DNA of 64,000 nt from Dillenia suffruticosa. Taxonomy: Eukaryota > Streptophyta > Magnoliopsida > Dilleniales > Dilleniaceae. The position numbers and the translations under genes are program-made. Positions 1 to 12,256 of the stretch are shown here, piece by piece. Each line of letters starts with the position of its first letter. The stretch's first letter is position 1. Under the pieces are notes generated by a model. That model searched no databases, was not told where the DNA came from, and saw nothing but the letters and a program-made list of their open reading frames with translations. The stretch spans positions 20,238,001 through 20,302,000 of the forward strand of contig JAVTVX010000035.1 of assembly GCA_033439265.1 (NCBI GenBank). Direction: 5' to 3'.

Positions 1-297
1 CTAATTTGACCAAGTAGCTTCATATTGCTGATATGCCTTCTGTACTTGATAGGCAGGGTGAACAAGTTATGAAATCTCTAGTTTTTGCTAATTAACTTTG
101 ATTCAGAAAATTGTTAGTACTAAGATATTTGATGCAATTGAAAATGGATATTGTTACATTTATATTTGATAAAATTATTAGCTCCAATTGAAGATTGTCT
201 TTTATGTGAATCATGGATTGCTTTTGCACATAATATGTGCGGAGCCCCAGTTTGAGGCTCTAGCCATTATTGGGTCTGTAATTGATCTTCCTTGCAG
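1..297 (+). other. AL: Intron of the Alfin1-like gene (end)
   Basis: AT-rich, no open frame that fits the missing N-terminus of the Alfin domain. It ends in a pyrimidine-rich TTGCAG acceptor at 292-297, so the window opens inside an intron. Confidence 0.8.
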
Positions 298-3200
298 AGA
301 AGGAGAATCTCTGCCTGTATGGATTCCCTAGTGAGCAATGGGAAGTAAATTTACCAGCTGAAGAGGTTCCTCCGGAACTCCCAGAGCCTGCTTTAGGTAT
401 TAACTTTGCCAGAGATGGCATGCAAGAGAAGGACTGGTTGTCTTTGGTGGCTGTGCACAGTGATGCATGGTTACTTGCTGTGGCTTTCTATTTTGGTGCC
501 AGATTTGGTTTTGATACGGCTGACAGGTATACTCTGTTTTCTTTCATCCACCTTTTAAAGTTCCATGAGCCAGGCTTTTATTACTGTTCATATGGATTGC
601 CATTTTTCTATTTGTTCTCTCAAAGGATATACTTTTTCTTCTTGTCCATGCATTACTTTCCAATTCAATTAAATTGCTGTATTATTGAGTTTATCTGCAT
701 ATCTTTATTTAATAAGACACTGAGTAGGTTGTGTACATCCCCATGATTTGTCTTGGGATTAATCCCCAAGGCCCATCTAATTGGTTTGCAAGGGACACGG
801 AGCCTGCATATAGGCTAGCAATGAAGTACTTTAGGGAAAGGATATTCTAGTGAACTTGGTTGGACATATAAAACACCAAGAGGGAAACCTCATTTATGGG
901 GCACATATTAACAATCTTCCACTATGGAAGCTGGTTAAAATAGGAAGATTATCTATTGCACAAGCTTTCTTAATGACTGAAGTTGAAATAGGAAGAACCA
1001 TTGGCCTTATTTTATTGCTTTCTTGTTGCTTCTTTCCTTCTTCCATTTGGATAATGATTCTCTAAATTATTTCCTGCATTGCTAAAATGCTAACACTCTA
1101 AGCCTATTCCATTCTTTACTTCAAATTTGCCCATGAAATTTTCACAAGCTCAAAATTCTGTACTTATCATGTAAGATTTTCCTGTAGGAGCTTGTTTTAC
1201 AATTAGAAAGTGAGTTAAGTAATACGTTATATGTCTTCACTTGATAATGGGACTGACGCTTAAGTTTTGTCAGAATACCAAGTTAGGGATCCAACCTTTA
1301 CCAGAGTCTGTTATTTATTTCTTTTTAACACCAAGGTGATGGCCCATGCCCTACATGATACCAGCAAACAGAACACCTGATAACCAAGAGAAACTGATAG
1401 GCTTGAAGCCCCAAAAAGCCCCAAATAAGGTTAAATCCCACTGAAGAATCGAACCGAGTCTCATGGGGAAACACTAACATCTTTCATCAGCTAAGCTAGC
1501 AAAGATAAACATTTCTACTAATGGCTTCAGTTCTATTGACTCTACTGGAAAATGTAGTCTTCCCGCAAGTGTCTGGTAGAAGACTTTATAATTGTCATAT
1601 CAAGATATTGAGTATGGTATTTGTTTTTGTCTTGTGTTCAGAACACGTTATCCACTTTTAACTTATCATGTCTGCTGCTGGGCCTCCAATTGGAAAGAGA
1701 AGTTGGAATAATATTTTAGTAGCACTGAATGTTGAATTTTGTGGGTTTTTTTTGTGGTTTTGACCGTTATCATCCATGATGCTGCCACTTCATTATTAAA
1801 TGCCATATGGTTTGGCTGACGATTAATTTAATAATAAATCTTACTTTTCCAGTAAATTAAGAGGTTAGATTGTAATCAAACTCAGAAGTAAGATTATTAG
1901 AAGTTTTAAATTGGGAGCTCTAATGTATGTTTTCTTGAAGTGCCATTTGGGTAATTGTGGAAACATTCTGGATCTGCCCTATGGCCGGATGGCCTCGAAT
2001 TGAGCCCTGATATCCCCCCCCACCCAAAAAAAGAAAGATTTATTCCATTGTACAGATTGAACCTTTTTTTGGGATAGAAAAGATGTCCATACTGAACTTT
2101 CATCTTCTACCGAGTGATTTTGGGGGGGGGGGATTACGCGGTTGTCGTGTGCAAAGAACATATATCGAAATGCAGCATGCTTCTTCTCAATGGAGCTTCA
2201 GGGTGGAGATGGGCTTTCTAATTTAATTGTTATCAGAACCTTCTCAAAGGTGCTTAATAAGAGAAATTTCAAATGAGCTTTTGGACAAAAGAGTAATGTT
2301 TGATATTAAAGATGGTCATTTCAAATATGAGTGTTCCTCTCTATCCCATGTGGAGTGGATGGCTGTATTTCTTGTGTGATATTGAATGTCAATATGCCTA
2401 TGATCCTTTTCTTGTTTGATAAATTTCATTGACCTTGTTGCAGGAAACGCCTGTTTACAATGATAAATGATCTACCAACAATATTTGAGGTTGTGACAGG
2501 AACTGTGAAGAAACAAAATAAGGAAAAGTCATCTGTTTCAAATCACAGCGGCAACAAAACTAGGTCAAACTCAAAAGGGGTAAGATAGAAACGTTTCTCC
2601 CATTATTCTTGCTAATTAAGTGTATCGGGAAATGATCTCTAGTCTGAGCTATATTCAACAACTCATTTTGGTTAGTCTGAGCCTTCTAGTATCTCTTGCA
2701 TATGCCAATTAGAAGTGTTGAATTTCCATTAGAATAATACAAACCTGAGTGTCTCAGTCAATTCTAGTTCTTTAGTTAGCAGAATTACATATGCTTTTGC
2801 TTGTCAGATGCTGATCTTGATTCTGGTTCAGCATCCCTATTTATTTTGTTTAGGGTTCACAATTTAGCATTTGAATAGATGTTGGTTGCTTACCAGTTTT
2901 TGAGTATTAATGTGATTTAATCAAAGTCATCGAGTTCAACTTCAGGATCTCTATTTGACTGAAACACAATTTAGATTCTTTTCTTTCATCTTCATAACAT
3001 ACAAAGGCCATCCTTTGCAAAGGCAGTTGATTAGTCAATTGCTAGAAAATTCAAGGATGCAGAAAGCCTTCTCTTCCCATAGGCTGATGTCCTTGAAACT
3101 TCCATAGTTGATGGGGGCATATTATTTCAATCTTAAAGATTCCATAGCTCCTTGAGGTGTTGCTGTGGACGGTAGAATGGGGGGCCTAACCCTAAGTGTT

Positions 3201-3868
3201 TTTGATGCAAGATGGATGCAAATTAAGATTGTCTGCCACTTATCCTATGTAGTCAAAAGGTTCATGATTAGAAACCTCTAAGGCTTCAACTCAATTCTAC
3301 AGCATTCGTCCTGATTGGTGAGCATACCATGCATAACATGTGTAGCCAGTCCAAGCCCACTAACGTGGGATGTTGAGATCTGTGAATACGTCCCGGAATA
3401 TATCAGTTGCCACTAGTATCTTTGTCTTGGCATGATTATTGCAACTTGTTTAAACTTGCTATTTTTCATGTTTCTGGCCAATTAACAAGCCCTCCCTTTT
3501 GGGAAATTAGATTCGTTAGTTAGGATGTCATGAATAAGTGATGCAGTTATTGTCATTATTATTGCTTTTTAAATTGGCATATCTTGCTTTGGCAATGAAA
3601 ACAGCGAGGATCTGAATCTCAAGGAAAATATTCAAAGATTCAGCCAAAGGATGAGGAGGAGGTTTTAGATGAAGAAGAAGAGGAGGAGCATGGTGAAACC
3701 TTATGTGGAGCATGTGGGGAGAGCTATGCATCAGATGAGTTCTGGATTTGCTGCGACATATGCGAGAGGTGGTTCCATGGCAAGTGCGTGAAGATAACCC
3801 CTGCAAGAGCAGAACACATCAAGCAGTACAAGTGTCCATCGTGCAGCAACAAGAGAGCCCGCCCATGA
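298..3868 (+). CDS. AL: Alfin1-like PHD-finger protein, 3' part (three exons)
   Basis: Nuclear chromatin reader of the Alfin1-like family; the family's PHD finger binds histone H3 trimethylated at lysine 4. Exons read 298-526, 2444-2579 and 3605-3868, all with AG/GT borders and matching phases, giving about 208 residues and a TGA stop. The first two exons carry the end of the Alfin N-terminal domain ([41 protein letters not shown]). A Ser/Asn/Lys-rich linker and an acidic stretch follow. The last exon holds the C-terminal PHD finger (LCGAC, WICCDIC, WFHGKC, CPSC), with the tryptophan of the methyl-lysine pocket present. The first ~40 family residues (the RTVEEVF start) must lie upstream of the window. 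The subfamily member cannot be fixed, but order beside myosin XI-K and PMIR1 suggests AL5. Confidence 0.95.
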
Positions 3869-5687
3869 TGTCTCGACTAGGTGGGTCAAGTCTCACCTCA
3901 TGTAATCTTCTCATGTTGGACACATTGCAACTAACTGTTTAGCGTTGTAAGGTTGTGTTGTTATGCCATGGTGGCCTAACATGTGCACTAAGAACTTCCG
4001 TAGTAGACACTCTTGAGAATGTTTGTTGTTGGTTGTATTGCTAGTTTCCTTCTGTTTGAACTTGTCTTATTTCTCCTAAATTGGGATGTATATTGTTTTC
4101 ACTCTCTCCAATGGCATCCTTAATTCCTTATATCATAAAACTCTCAAGGCCTTAAGTTGTGGTCATAGCTATTCTTGTGAATTAACATTCCCGTTCCTGT
4201 TTATCATGACCGCAAAATCTTAAAATTGTGTCTGGCTCTCTGAATTATGAGGATTTGGGACTTGTTATGGGACTGGTTTCTCTTTTCAATTCCTTGAACC
4301 TGTGAATTGGGAGTGCTTTTCCAACGATGCAATTGATGCAGTCTTATGCATGGATGCCTTTGTTGAAAACCTGTCCTCACCCACTTTAGCAGAAACTGTA
4401 CAATGAGCAATAATCCCATATTGAAAATCAATAACTATTGGTTGTTGGTGGATTTCTCAGTGGGATCCTGCCTTATGGATCAACTTTTTTGACTGAAGAT
4501 TTGCGTTTTTCTGTGTTGGAGACATAATTGTGGGTTCAATATAGGGTCCCCCTTCGGGAGGTAAAATGTCCAGGAGATTGTGTACTAAAACTCGAGAATT
4601 TTACTCCAGTGTTATTTTGTTTCCTCACTGAAATAAGGTTAGGGGGACAAGCGTAGTTACCCTATTTGAACATATATTATAATAGAATTGTCGATTACTT
4701 TCACTGTTTTCTTTCCTCTTATAAAAGGTTTCGATTTTGACCATCTCTATGTAAAATATATATATATATCTATAGATATATATTATAATAGAACTCCACT
4801 TATTCTGACGTGCTCGATTTAATCATTATTACCGCATTTCAGACAAGGCTGTCATCTTATTTTGGAGTACGAGGCGTGTCCACTTTAGGTACCTCCTCTG
4901 TGATAATATGGGTCAACTTTAAGAGGTTAAGTGTCTGGAAATCCTGTCCAACAACTTTTCAAGCAACTTGAGGGACTGCTTGTTCTTGATTTCTGGGAAA
5001 TTCTTTGGAAGTCTTTGGGTATTGTGGTCACTATTTGATTTGGGTAGTCTAGTCAGGTCCTCTCTTTGGAGAAACTTACAACCATGATCAATGTAATTTA
5101 AGGTTAGTTGCGAGGAAGATGAGGATCTCCCAATGTTGTCAACCATGAAATCAATGTTTTGTGTGTGGAAATGGGAAAGGAAAGGGCATGTACTCTCAGC
5201 ATAACAACCAAGAAATTAAAAAGCAAAAAAAAAAAAAAAAAAAAAAATCCAAGAGAGCATCTTGACATAGGATAGTGGTAGTTATGTCTGGTGTTGTGAT
5301 TTATTAATGTAGGATTAGGAGTGTGTTTCTGGCCACTTGATTTATTTGTTTGAATCGCTCATGTGAGACGATTTGCATTTTAAGATTGACATCATAATAT
5401 AATCATTTAACTACAGGAAATGACAACTTAATAAGCATCTTTCCTTTATTTTTTAATTTCAGAAAAAAAAGAAAAAAAACTTTTCAAAAATTGCTAGCAA
5501 ACTGATCTTGCGAAAGAGTCTCGAAATTGGTTAACCTTTAACATTTTATCCAAACAACAAAAATATTTTTCTCCAACTTCTCTGCTTATTTTCAACTGCA
5601 TTTTTAAGTGAACAAAAAAGAACCCAAAAAAGAACAAAACCTTAAATTGGATGGGCTACAAATGAACCCCAAAGGTTTAGGGATTTA
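3869..5687. other. Alfin 3' UTR and intergenic DNA
   Basis: The first few hundred bases are T-rich and look like the 3' UTR of the Alfin1-like gene. The rest is AT-rich with a short TA run near 4757-4795 and a poly(A) tract at 5226-5247 that could be the tail of an old retroposed fragment. No convincing gene was found; short open frames here match no family I recognise. Confidence 0.6.
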
Positions 5688-5694
5688 ACCAACC
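5688..5694 (+). promoter_or_regulatory. AC element (MYB site) upstream of PAL
   Basis: Exact ACCAACC, the AC-II form known in promoters of phenylpropanoid genes and bound by lignin-regulating R2R3 MYB factors. It lies about 310 bases upstream of the PAL TATA box. A second site, ACCAACT on the minus strand at 5743-5749, also fits the degenerate MYB46-type consensus. Function is inferred from the motif and position. Confidence 0.55.
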
Positions 5695-6003
5695 TGTACA
5701 TTCACACTTGGTTGTCTGTTAAAACTGCTCGGTCATGAGAAGAGTTGGTTGATATGAACTCGAGAAACTATTCAGGAATCAAACTAGACAGAGTTTTAGT
5801 CAATGGTCTGGAGAAAGAAAATCCAACCTTAAACAACTTTCTTGGAAGAAACACATGATGGAACTTCCCTTGCTGTTCCTAGCAATTGCTTTTGTGTTTA
5901 CCAATCCACAATAACCCTTCTCCCCCACTTTTTCTATAAAGCACTTGACCATTGAACGCAGCCCTACCCCACATAACACCTCTCTTTTCTCCCTCTTCAC
6001 CCC

Positions 6004-6010
6004 TATAAAT
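6004..6010 (+). promoter_or_regulatory. TATA box of PAL
   Basis: TATAAAT, 128 bases upstream of the PAL start codon. The transcribed leader would then include the GA microsatellite at about 6064-6080, a common feature of plant 5' UTRs. Confidence 0.75.
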
Positions 6011-6131
6011 TGAACGCTCTTCTCCTCCATAAATCAAAACTCACCAAGCAAACATAAATACTCGAGAGAGAGAGAGAGAGAACCCTTTTTCAAGATCAAT
6101 CTTCAGAGATTTGCTCCCAAAAAACTTTGCA

Positions 6132-8291
6132 ATGGCAACCACCTTTGCATCCCAAACTTTATCACTTCCCGAATATGAGAAAATCCCGATTTGTGTATCG
6201 GATGATTCTTCTGATTCAACACGGTCGCATTGGAAGAAAGCTGCAGAAGCAATGCAGTGCAGTCACTATGATGAGGTTGAGCAAATGGTGTCACAATTTG
6301 CTGAAACTCAAGTTGTGGACATCCGTGGGACAACCCTCACTGTGGCACAGGTCACAGCCATTGCTCGTCGAGCTGAGGTTGAGGTCAGACTTGATGAATC
6401 TGTGGCTCGTGAACGTGTGGCCAACAGTGCAAACTGGGTTGCTGAGAACATCTCTCGTGGAACGGACACCTATGGAGTCACCACCGGATTTGGTGCTACT
6501 TCTCACCGCAGGACTAACAAGACCTCCGACCTCCAAACAGAACTCATCCGGTTTCTCAATGCTGGAGTGATTGGGAAAGAAAATCTTCCATCAAGTTACT
6601 CAAAAGCTGCCATGATTGTTCGTGCAAACACACTAATGCAAGGCTATTCAGGTATCCGTTGGGAGATACTTGAAGCCATAGCCAAGCTCATGAACCAGAA
6701 TCTGATCCCAAAACTTCCTCTAAGGGGCACAATCACTGCATCAGGTGATCTTGTGCCTTTATCTTATATAGCAGGCTTGATCACTGGAAGGCACAATTCA
6801 AAAGTTGTGACTCCTGAAGGCGAGGAAATCACAGCCTTGGAGGCTTTGAAGAGAGCTGGAATTTCAGTTCCTTTTGAGCTCCAAGCAAAGGAAGGCTTAG
6901 CTCTTGTTAATGGCACTGCTGTTGGCTCTGCAGTGGCCGCAACAGTTTGTTTTGATGCCAATGTCCTGGTTCTTCTTGCAGAAGTTCTCTCTGCCTTGTT
7001 CTGTGAAGTTATGCACGGCAAGCCTGAATTTGCAGACCCCTTGACTCACAAGCTCAAGCACCATGCAGGCCAGATTGAAGCAGCTGCAATCATGGAGCAT
7101 CTTCTTGATCAGAGTGACTACATGAAAGAAGCAAAGCTAAGACACGAAGAGGATCCACTCACAAAGCCTAAACAAGACCGTTATGCACTCCGAACATCAC
7201 CACAATGGCTAGGCCCTCAAATCGAAGTCATACGCATGGCAACGCACTCCATAGAAAGAGAAATCAACTCAGTCAATGACAACCCTTTAATTGATGTTGC
7301 TAGAAACATTGCTCTCCATGGAGGCAATTTTCAAGGAACCCCAATTGGTGTCTCAATGGATAATCTCAGAATTGCCATTGCAGCTATTGGGAAACTCATG
7401 TTTGCTCAATTCTCCGAGCTAGTTAATGACTACTACAACAATGGGCTACCTTCGAATTTAAGTGCAGGGCCTAATCCAAGCTTGGATTATGGCTTCAAAG
7501 GTGCGGAGATAGCAATGGCTGCTTATTGCTCAGAGCTTCAGTACTTGGCTAACCCAGTCACATCACATGTCCAAAGTGCAGAACAACACAATCAGGATGT
7601 GAATTCACTTGGTTTGATCTCAGCAAGAAAGAGTGCAGAAGCTATTGAAATATTAAAGCTCATGTCTTCGACATACATGGTGGCACTTTGTCAAGCAATT
7701 GACTTAAGACATCTTGAAGAGAATATGAGACAGGTGATGAAAAATATTGTCCAACAGGTTGTGAGGAAGACCCTTTATGTTTCTCAAGATGGGTCTTTGC
7801 TAGAAACCCGGTTCTGTGAGAAACAACTCCTGCAAGTGATTGAACATGAACATGTTTTCACCTACATTGACGACCCAACAAATCCTAGTTATTCACTTAT
7901 GACCAAACTGAGAGACGTGCTTGTTGAGAAGTCACTGAAAGATGGAAAAAGCATGGTTGAGGACGAGAACAGAAATGGATATTTGATATTCAAGCGAATT
8001 CCGGTGTTTTTGGAGGAATTGAAGATGAGGCTGGAAGATGAGATACCAAAAACTAGAGAGAGGTTTGATAAAGGTGAATCTTTGGTGGAAAACAGGATAA
8101 GGAAATGCCGGACTTTTCCAATATATGATTTTGTGAGGAGTGAAGTTGGGACTCAAGTATTGAGTGGGGCTAAGAAGATTAGTCCTGGGGAGCATATAGA
8201 GATGGTTTATGAGAGGATCAATGAAGGGAAATTGGGTGATGTTCTTATTAAGTGCTTAGCATTCTGGGATGGATCGGTTAGAGCAACTTAG
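6132..8291 (+). CDS. PAL: Phenylalanine ammonia-lyase, intronless, gymnosperm-like type
   Basis: Deaminates L-phenylalanine to trans-cinnamate, the entry step of the phenylpropanoid pathway (lignin, flavonoids, salicylate); a cytosolic homotetramer. The ATG at 6132 sits in a strong context (GCAATGGCA) and gives 719 residues; the frame opens seven codons earlier only on a TTG. The MIO prosthetic group forms from Ala203-Ser204-Gly205 in [12 protein letters not shown]. Catalytic tyrosines are Tyr114 ([12 protein letters not shown]) and Tyr351 ([12 protein letters not shown]). Phe141 in IRFLNAG marks phenylalanine rather than tyrosine preference. The C-terminal shielding domain is present. Most angiosperm PAL genes carry one intron; this has none. 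Signatures such as [20 protein letters not shown] and [14 protein letters not shown] resemble gymnosperm PALs, and the C-terminus (FWDGSVRAT) lacks the usual angiosperm GAPLPIC-like end. The frame is intact, so it is probably functional. Confidence 0.97.
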   Translation: MATTFASQTLSLPEYEKIPICVSDDSSDSTRSHWKKAAEAMQCSHYDEVEQMVSQFAETQVVDIRGTTLTVAQVTAIARRAEVEVRLDESVARERVANSANWVAENISRGTDTYGVTTGFGATSHRRTNKTSDLQTELIRFLNAGVIGKENLPSSYSKAAMIVRANTLMQGYSGIRWEILEAIAKLMNQNLIPKLPLRGTITASGDLVPLSYIAGLITGRHNSKVVTPEGEEITALEALKRAGISVPFELQAKEGLALVNGTAVGSAVAATVCFDANVLVLLAEVLSALFCEVMHGKPEFADPLTHKLKHHAGQIEAAAIMEHLLDQSDYMKEAKLRHEEDPLTKPKQDRYALRTSPQWLGPQIEVIRMATHSIEREINSVNDNPLIDVARNIALHGGNFQGTPIGVSMDNLRIAIAAIGKLMFAQFSELVNDYYNNGLPSNLSAGPNPSLDYGFKGAEIAMAAYCSELQYLANPVTSHVQSAEQHNQDVNSLGLISARKSAEAIEILKLMSSTYMVALCQAIDLRHLEENMRQVMKNIVQQVVRKTLYVSQDGSLLETRFCEKQLLQVIEHEHVFTYIDDPTNPSYSLMTKLRDVLVEKSLKDGKSMVEDENRNGYLIFKRIPVFLEELKMRLEDEIPKTRERFDKGESLVENRIRKCRTFPIYDFVRSEVGTQVLSGAKKISPGEHIEMVYERINEGKLGDVLIKCLAFWDGSVRAT

Positions 8292-8640
8292 AGTTGCAAG
8301 AACTGTCTTTTGGAAGTTGTACTCCGGTAGAGATATTTTTTTACTTTTTTTTTTTTTTTAATTCCTAAGAGAAATAGTAATATGTCTTGAATGTGGCTTC
8401 TGTGATGGCCACAAATTGATTGATGGCTTTGTAAACTCTTGAGCTAGAGTCTTGAATAAAAATGAATCTTTCTCCTCCACTTTTGGAAAGCACGTCCTAA
8501 TAAATCTCGAGACGACATGGTAGAATGGACTTTCCTCTCGTTCGCTATTCACCAATTGGGCTCACAAAGACTAGACCTGAGCTAAGATTCGTTAGGCCGG
8601 CCTTATAAAAGATTCCTAGTGAGCCCAAACAGTGACCCAG
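8292..8640 (+). other. PAL 3' UTR and spacer
   Basis: T-rich trailer with a T run at 8345-8360 and an AATAAA-like signal near 8454 (gaataaaaatg). Nothing coding is seen. Confidence 0.55.
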
Positions 8641-9069
8641 GACAAGTGTGGATAAACCTAAGAAATAGGTTAAAAAGAAGCATGATGCATTATGGTTGCT
8701 ACAACCATGATAGCAGCCATGGCGTGCCAAGCAGGACAAACCTAAATAGAATTCTAGCAAGTACTCAAACCAGATTAGTCAAAACATTACCGGTGGTGGA
8801 AACCAAAAAACCATGATAGCAGCCATGGCGTGCCAAGCAGGACTGAACCCTCCTGGCGGTGTGTGGTTCCCGGATTACAATTACACAGATCCTGATACCA
8901 AAATTAACACACTTATTATGCAGGAACATCGATTATGGCAGAAAAATATCCAGATGGGTACATTCTTTTCTGGAAATTCAACATGACTTCTTTTCTTGCA
9001 TCAATGAGCATACTCCTGTTACTTTTTAAGTGGACTGCCTCTAAGGCGAAGAGCTTCTGTGGATTCTAG
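8640..9069 (+). pseudogene. Ankyrin/PGG-domain gene remnant 1 (C-terminal end)
   Basis: From about 8814 the plus strand reads MIAAMACQAGLNPPGGVW, the signature of the PGG domain found at the C-terminus of plant ACD6-like ankyrin membrane proteins, followed by a spacer and, after a frame change near 8983, by a hydrophobic segment (SFLASMSILLLLFKW) and a stop near 9067. A 33-base stretch of this sequence (8811-8843) is also present at 8707-8739, so the start of the domain is duplicated out of context. No upstream ankyrin repeats are joined to it. Host gene remnant, not functional as it stands. The family call rests on the PGG motif and transmembrane layout. Confidence 0.7.
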
Positions 9070-9329
9070 CGGCTGCAATGTGGTGACAATGTCACGTATG
9101 GCTCCTACTTGATTGCAATGCGGGCCATTTCACCGGCTCATGAAGACAGTAAGATCTCTCATGTAGTCTAGACCTCAATTTTTATGCGGTTGGGGTTGAT
9201 TGGCCTTGTTTTCCTGGTGAACACTTGCCGGGTCCTCGGTGCTACAAAAGGTTATCCAAACTAATAAAGAAGAGGCTTTTGAGGAGGAAAATGTTTGAGA
9301 TATGGATCGGCCTTAATTGTTAGGTCTCC

Positions 9330-9835
9330 AGGCTTAGTTTAATCCGGAAGATTTGATGATCTGATGAATACTAAGGATGGTTATGGCAATACAATTTTGC
9401 ACCTGGCCACTTCTCTCAAACAGATGGAGGTACTAATGATCCACTTCTCATTTCATGCTTATGACTACAATTAAATTGGTAGTGTTGGTTTAAAATTTAC
9501 ATCTATCAATTTCTCTAGCCACTAATATCCCGACATGCACTAATAAATAAACCTTGTTTGTGAGTTCAAAACCTTGTTAATATAATTTTTAAGGACTGAA
9601 CCTTAAATCTTGCCTAAGAGTACATCTCCTACCAGTTGAGCTGGAAAGTGGGATGCAAAAACTTATATATTAATCATACGATCTATAATTTGCAACGCTA
9701 TTTCCAATTTTTGTGCAGAGTGTCAATCTTCTCTCAAGTAAGGCTATAGTTGCAGTGGACATACGGTATGGAAATGGCTTGACAGCCTTAGACATCTCAC
9801 GGCACCTTGTAATGAATCCCGAAATGGCCCATGAA
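9330..9835 (+). pseudogene. Ankyrin-repeat gene remnant 2, 5' part
   Basis: Two ankyrin pieces lie in one frame across an intron. The first (about 9355-9430) reads MNTKDGYGNTILHLATSLKQ and ends at a GAG/GTACTA donor. The second begins after TTTGTGCAG at 9719 and reads VNLLSSKAIVAVDI then YGNGLTALDI, the standard end of an ankyrin array. Splice sites and phase still fit, so decay is fairly recent or partial. The reading is cut after about 9835 by the LTR element, and the expected C-terminal half reappears beyond 12257. Confidence 0.65.
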
Positions 9836-12256
9836 CCCAAGCACCGAACAGAGGAGTGCAAGGCCTCTGCAGCCCGTGAAGACTGCCCATACCGGACAAG
9901 TTTCTTGCACCCAGAACCAAGACAACATAAGGGATTCAAAGCACAAGCCTATATATAGATAAAGGAAAAGAATAAAGAGACACTTAGCAATAAATATGAC
10001 AAGAAAATAAATGCAAAGTAGTAATAAATGAAGAGGATTAAAGGAGTTGTAAAAAAACTCAAGAGTTGTATTCTAGGATAACATTTATGAGAGAAGGAAA
10101 TCTAGAAAATGTATTCTAGAATAATATTTATGAAAGATATTAAAAGTCATTTAGATTAGTGGTTAAGATCTAGGGTGATCAAATAGCCACTTAGATGTGT
10201 GGCTAGGATATAATATGACCCTTTGTACTTCCCCCTCCCTTTAGTCTATAAATAAGCTACTTTTAAGTATTTGTAATCATTCAGTCTAATTTCAAATATC
10301 AAAATACAAGTCTCTTTCCTCTCATTGAGAGTTATTTATCTTAACCTCTTAGACAAGCCAAAACTTCCCAAGGTTCACGGTTTCTTTCTTCACTAAGTCC
10401 CGTGTTCAACACTTCCCTCTATCGAAGTCACCTTAGCTCGAGTCCTTCGCTCCATTCACCAACCAATCAACTCTTTTGTTCGAGGAATCCTTTCCAAGTA
10501 GGACATAAGTGCTGCGAGAGAGGCTTAATCCAACCCCTTACCTCAAAGCCGTCCTGCCAACATGCCCATCAAGTGGTGCTCTTAGAGGCCCATCGACCTG
10601 GGAATACTACAATTAGTGCATTCATTGAGAGTTGGGCGTGTCCACCCACATTTCATTGAGAGCAAACACCATCGTCACATTTCATTGGGAGAAAACACCA
10701 CCACCACATTTCATTGAGAGGTAACATCCATACCATTCTTATAGCAATCAATTGTGTTTGTTCATTATCCACAAGGGATCCTGACCGAGAAGAATCCAAC
10801 CCAAAAGGAGAGGATTGAAACACTTGAGGAGGCATCGAAAAGAACAAAAGTCAAGATCGATCAATGACTTCCAACATTGAGCAAAGTTTGGCAAACGTCT
10901 CCGGAGCATGTATTTACCACCCGAGTAAAGAAGCTACTATCTCCAAAAGAAGGTGCCTCATCAAGCCATGGCTCCAATACAAGAGGCCCTTCACTTGTGG
11001 TCCATCGTGAACCACCAAAGCAAAACCATAGAGCACACCTAGTTGCTCCAATGCCAAAACCACGGAACGGGAAAGATTCCACCATCAGCAACCCAAAGGG
11101 ACGAGAAACCGCAAACAATGCCCGGCCTCAAAGAAAGTCCTACTTATTACACATTTCAAATACTTTTGACCCTCCTAAACCCGTGGAAAATTTCAAAGTT
11201 GGAGAAAGTGTGTACCTCCGTTTTCATTCACACCATGAAAAAGGATCCCAATAGAGCTCTCATAAGGTTCAAAGTCCAACGCTATAGTCCCTACCCTATT
11301 GTGGCCAAGTATGAAAATATTGCATACAATCTCTTCCTACCTTCTACCACCTGAGTGAATCCTATTATTCATTGCAAATGTCTAAGGCAAGTAATGGATC
11401 CTTCATGTGTGACAACCACCATGCCAGTGATTGATAAAATCAAGCACATGTTGCTTATGCCAGAAGACATCATTGGCACCCGCATGACTGGACAAGATAA
11501 CCATACCCACTATGAAGTGTTGGTTAAATGGAAAGATCTAACCCCAAAACGCGACTGCCTATACCGGATGAGTTTCTAGCACCCAACACCTAGACAATGT
11601 AAGTGCTCCAAAGCACAAGCCTATATATAGGCAAGGGAAAAGAATAAAGACACTTAGTAATAAATATGTCAAGAAAATAAATGCAAGAGAATAATAAATG
11701 AAGGGGACTCAAATAGTTGTAAGAGAACTCAAGAGATGTATTTTAGAATAGTATTTATGAGAGAAGGAAATCTAAAGGATGTATCCTAGAAAAACATTTA
11801 TAAAAGAGATTAAGAGTCATTTAGATTAGTGGTTAAGATCTTAAGGTGACCAAAGAACAATGTGTGGTTAGGATATAATATGACCATTTGTACTTTCCCC
11901 TTCCCTTAACCTATAAATAGGCACCCCTCAAACATTTGTAATTTCAAATATCAAAATACAAGTCTCTTTTTTCTCATTGAGAGTTATCTATCTTAGCCTC
12001 TTCGGCAAGTCAAGACTTCCTAAGTTCAATTTGACTCATGGTTCTTTCCTCCACTGTTCAACCCTTCTCTTTATCTAAGTCATCTTAGCTCGACCTGTTC
12101 GCTCCATTCACCAACCGAGCAACTCCTTTGCTCGAGAAACCCTCTCCTCATAGGATATAAGTGTCGCGAGAGAGGCTTAATCCAACCCCTTACCCCAAAG
12201 GCCAACACGCCTACCTAGTGGTGTTCTTAGCAGCCCATCAACCCCGGTAAGCTACA
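9836..12256 (+). mobile_element. Broken Ty3/gypsy-type LTR retrotransposon (fossil)
   Basis: A degraded element lying inside the ankyrin remnant. Two similar direct repeats, about 9936-10611 and 11605-12256, look like LTRs: each has a TATA-type promoter (TATAAATA near 10250 and 11924) and ends near CTACA. Between them about 11.0-11.6 kb encodes the tail of an integrase/chromodomain-like region (motifs FKVGESVYLR and EVLVKWKDLTP), typical of chromoviruses. The short stretch before each LTR is also duplicated, so two copies of the element's 3' end are present in tandem. Most of gag and pol is absent. The interior is broken many times; clear divergence between the repeats suggests an old insertion. 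Confidence 0.7.
10655..10730 (+). repeat. Short tandem repeat inside the LTR-element region
   Basis: The motif TTTCATTGAGAG/TTTCATTGGGAG with a CACC-rich spacer recurs at intervals of about 30-36 bases just after the first LTR-like repeat. It is a small local tandem array of no evident function. Confidence 0.6.

Noticed and set aside
6111-6131. Upstream extension of PAL by seven codons
   Set aside because: The extension begins on TTG; the ATG at 6132 has a strong plant context and matches PAL N-termini.
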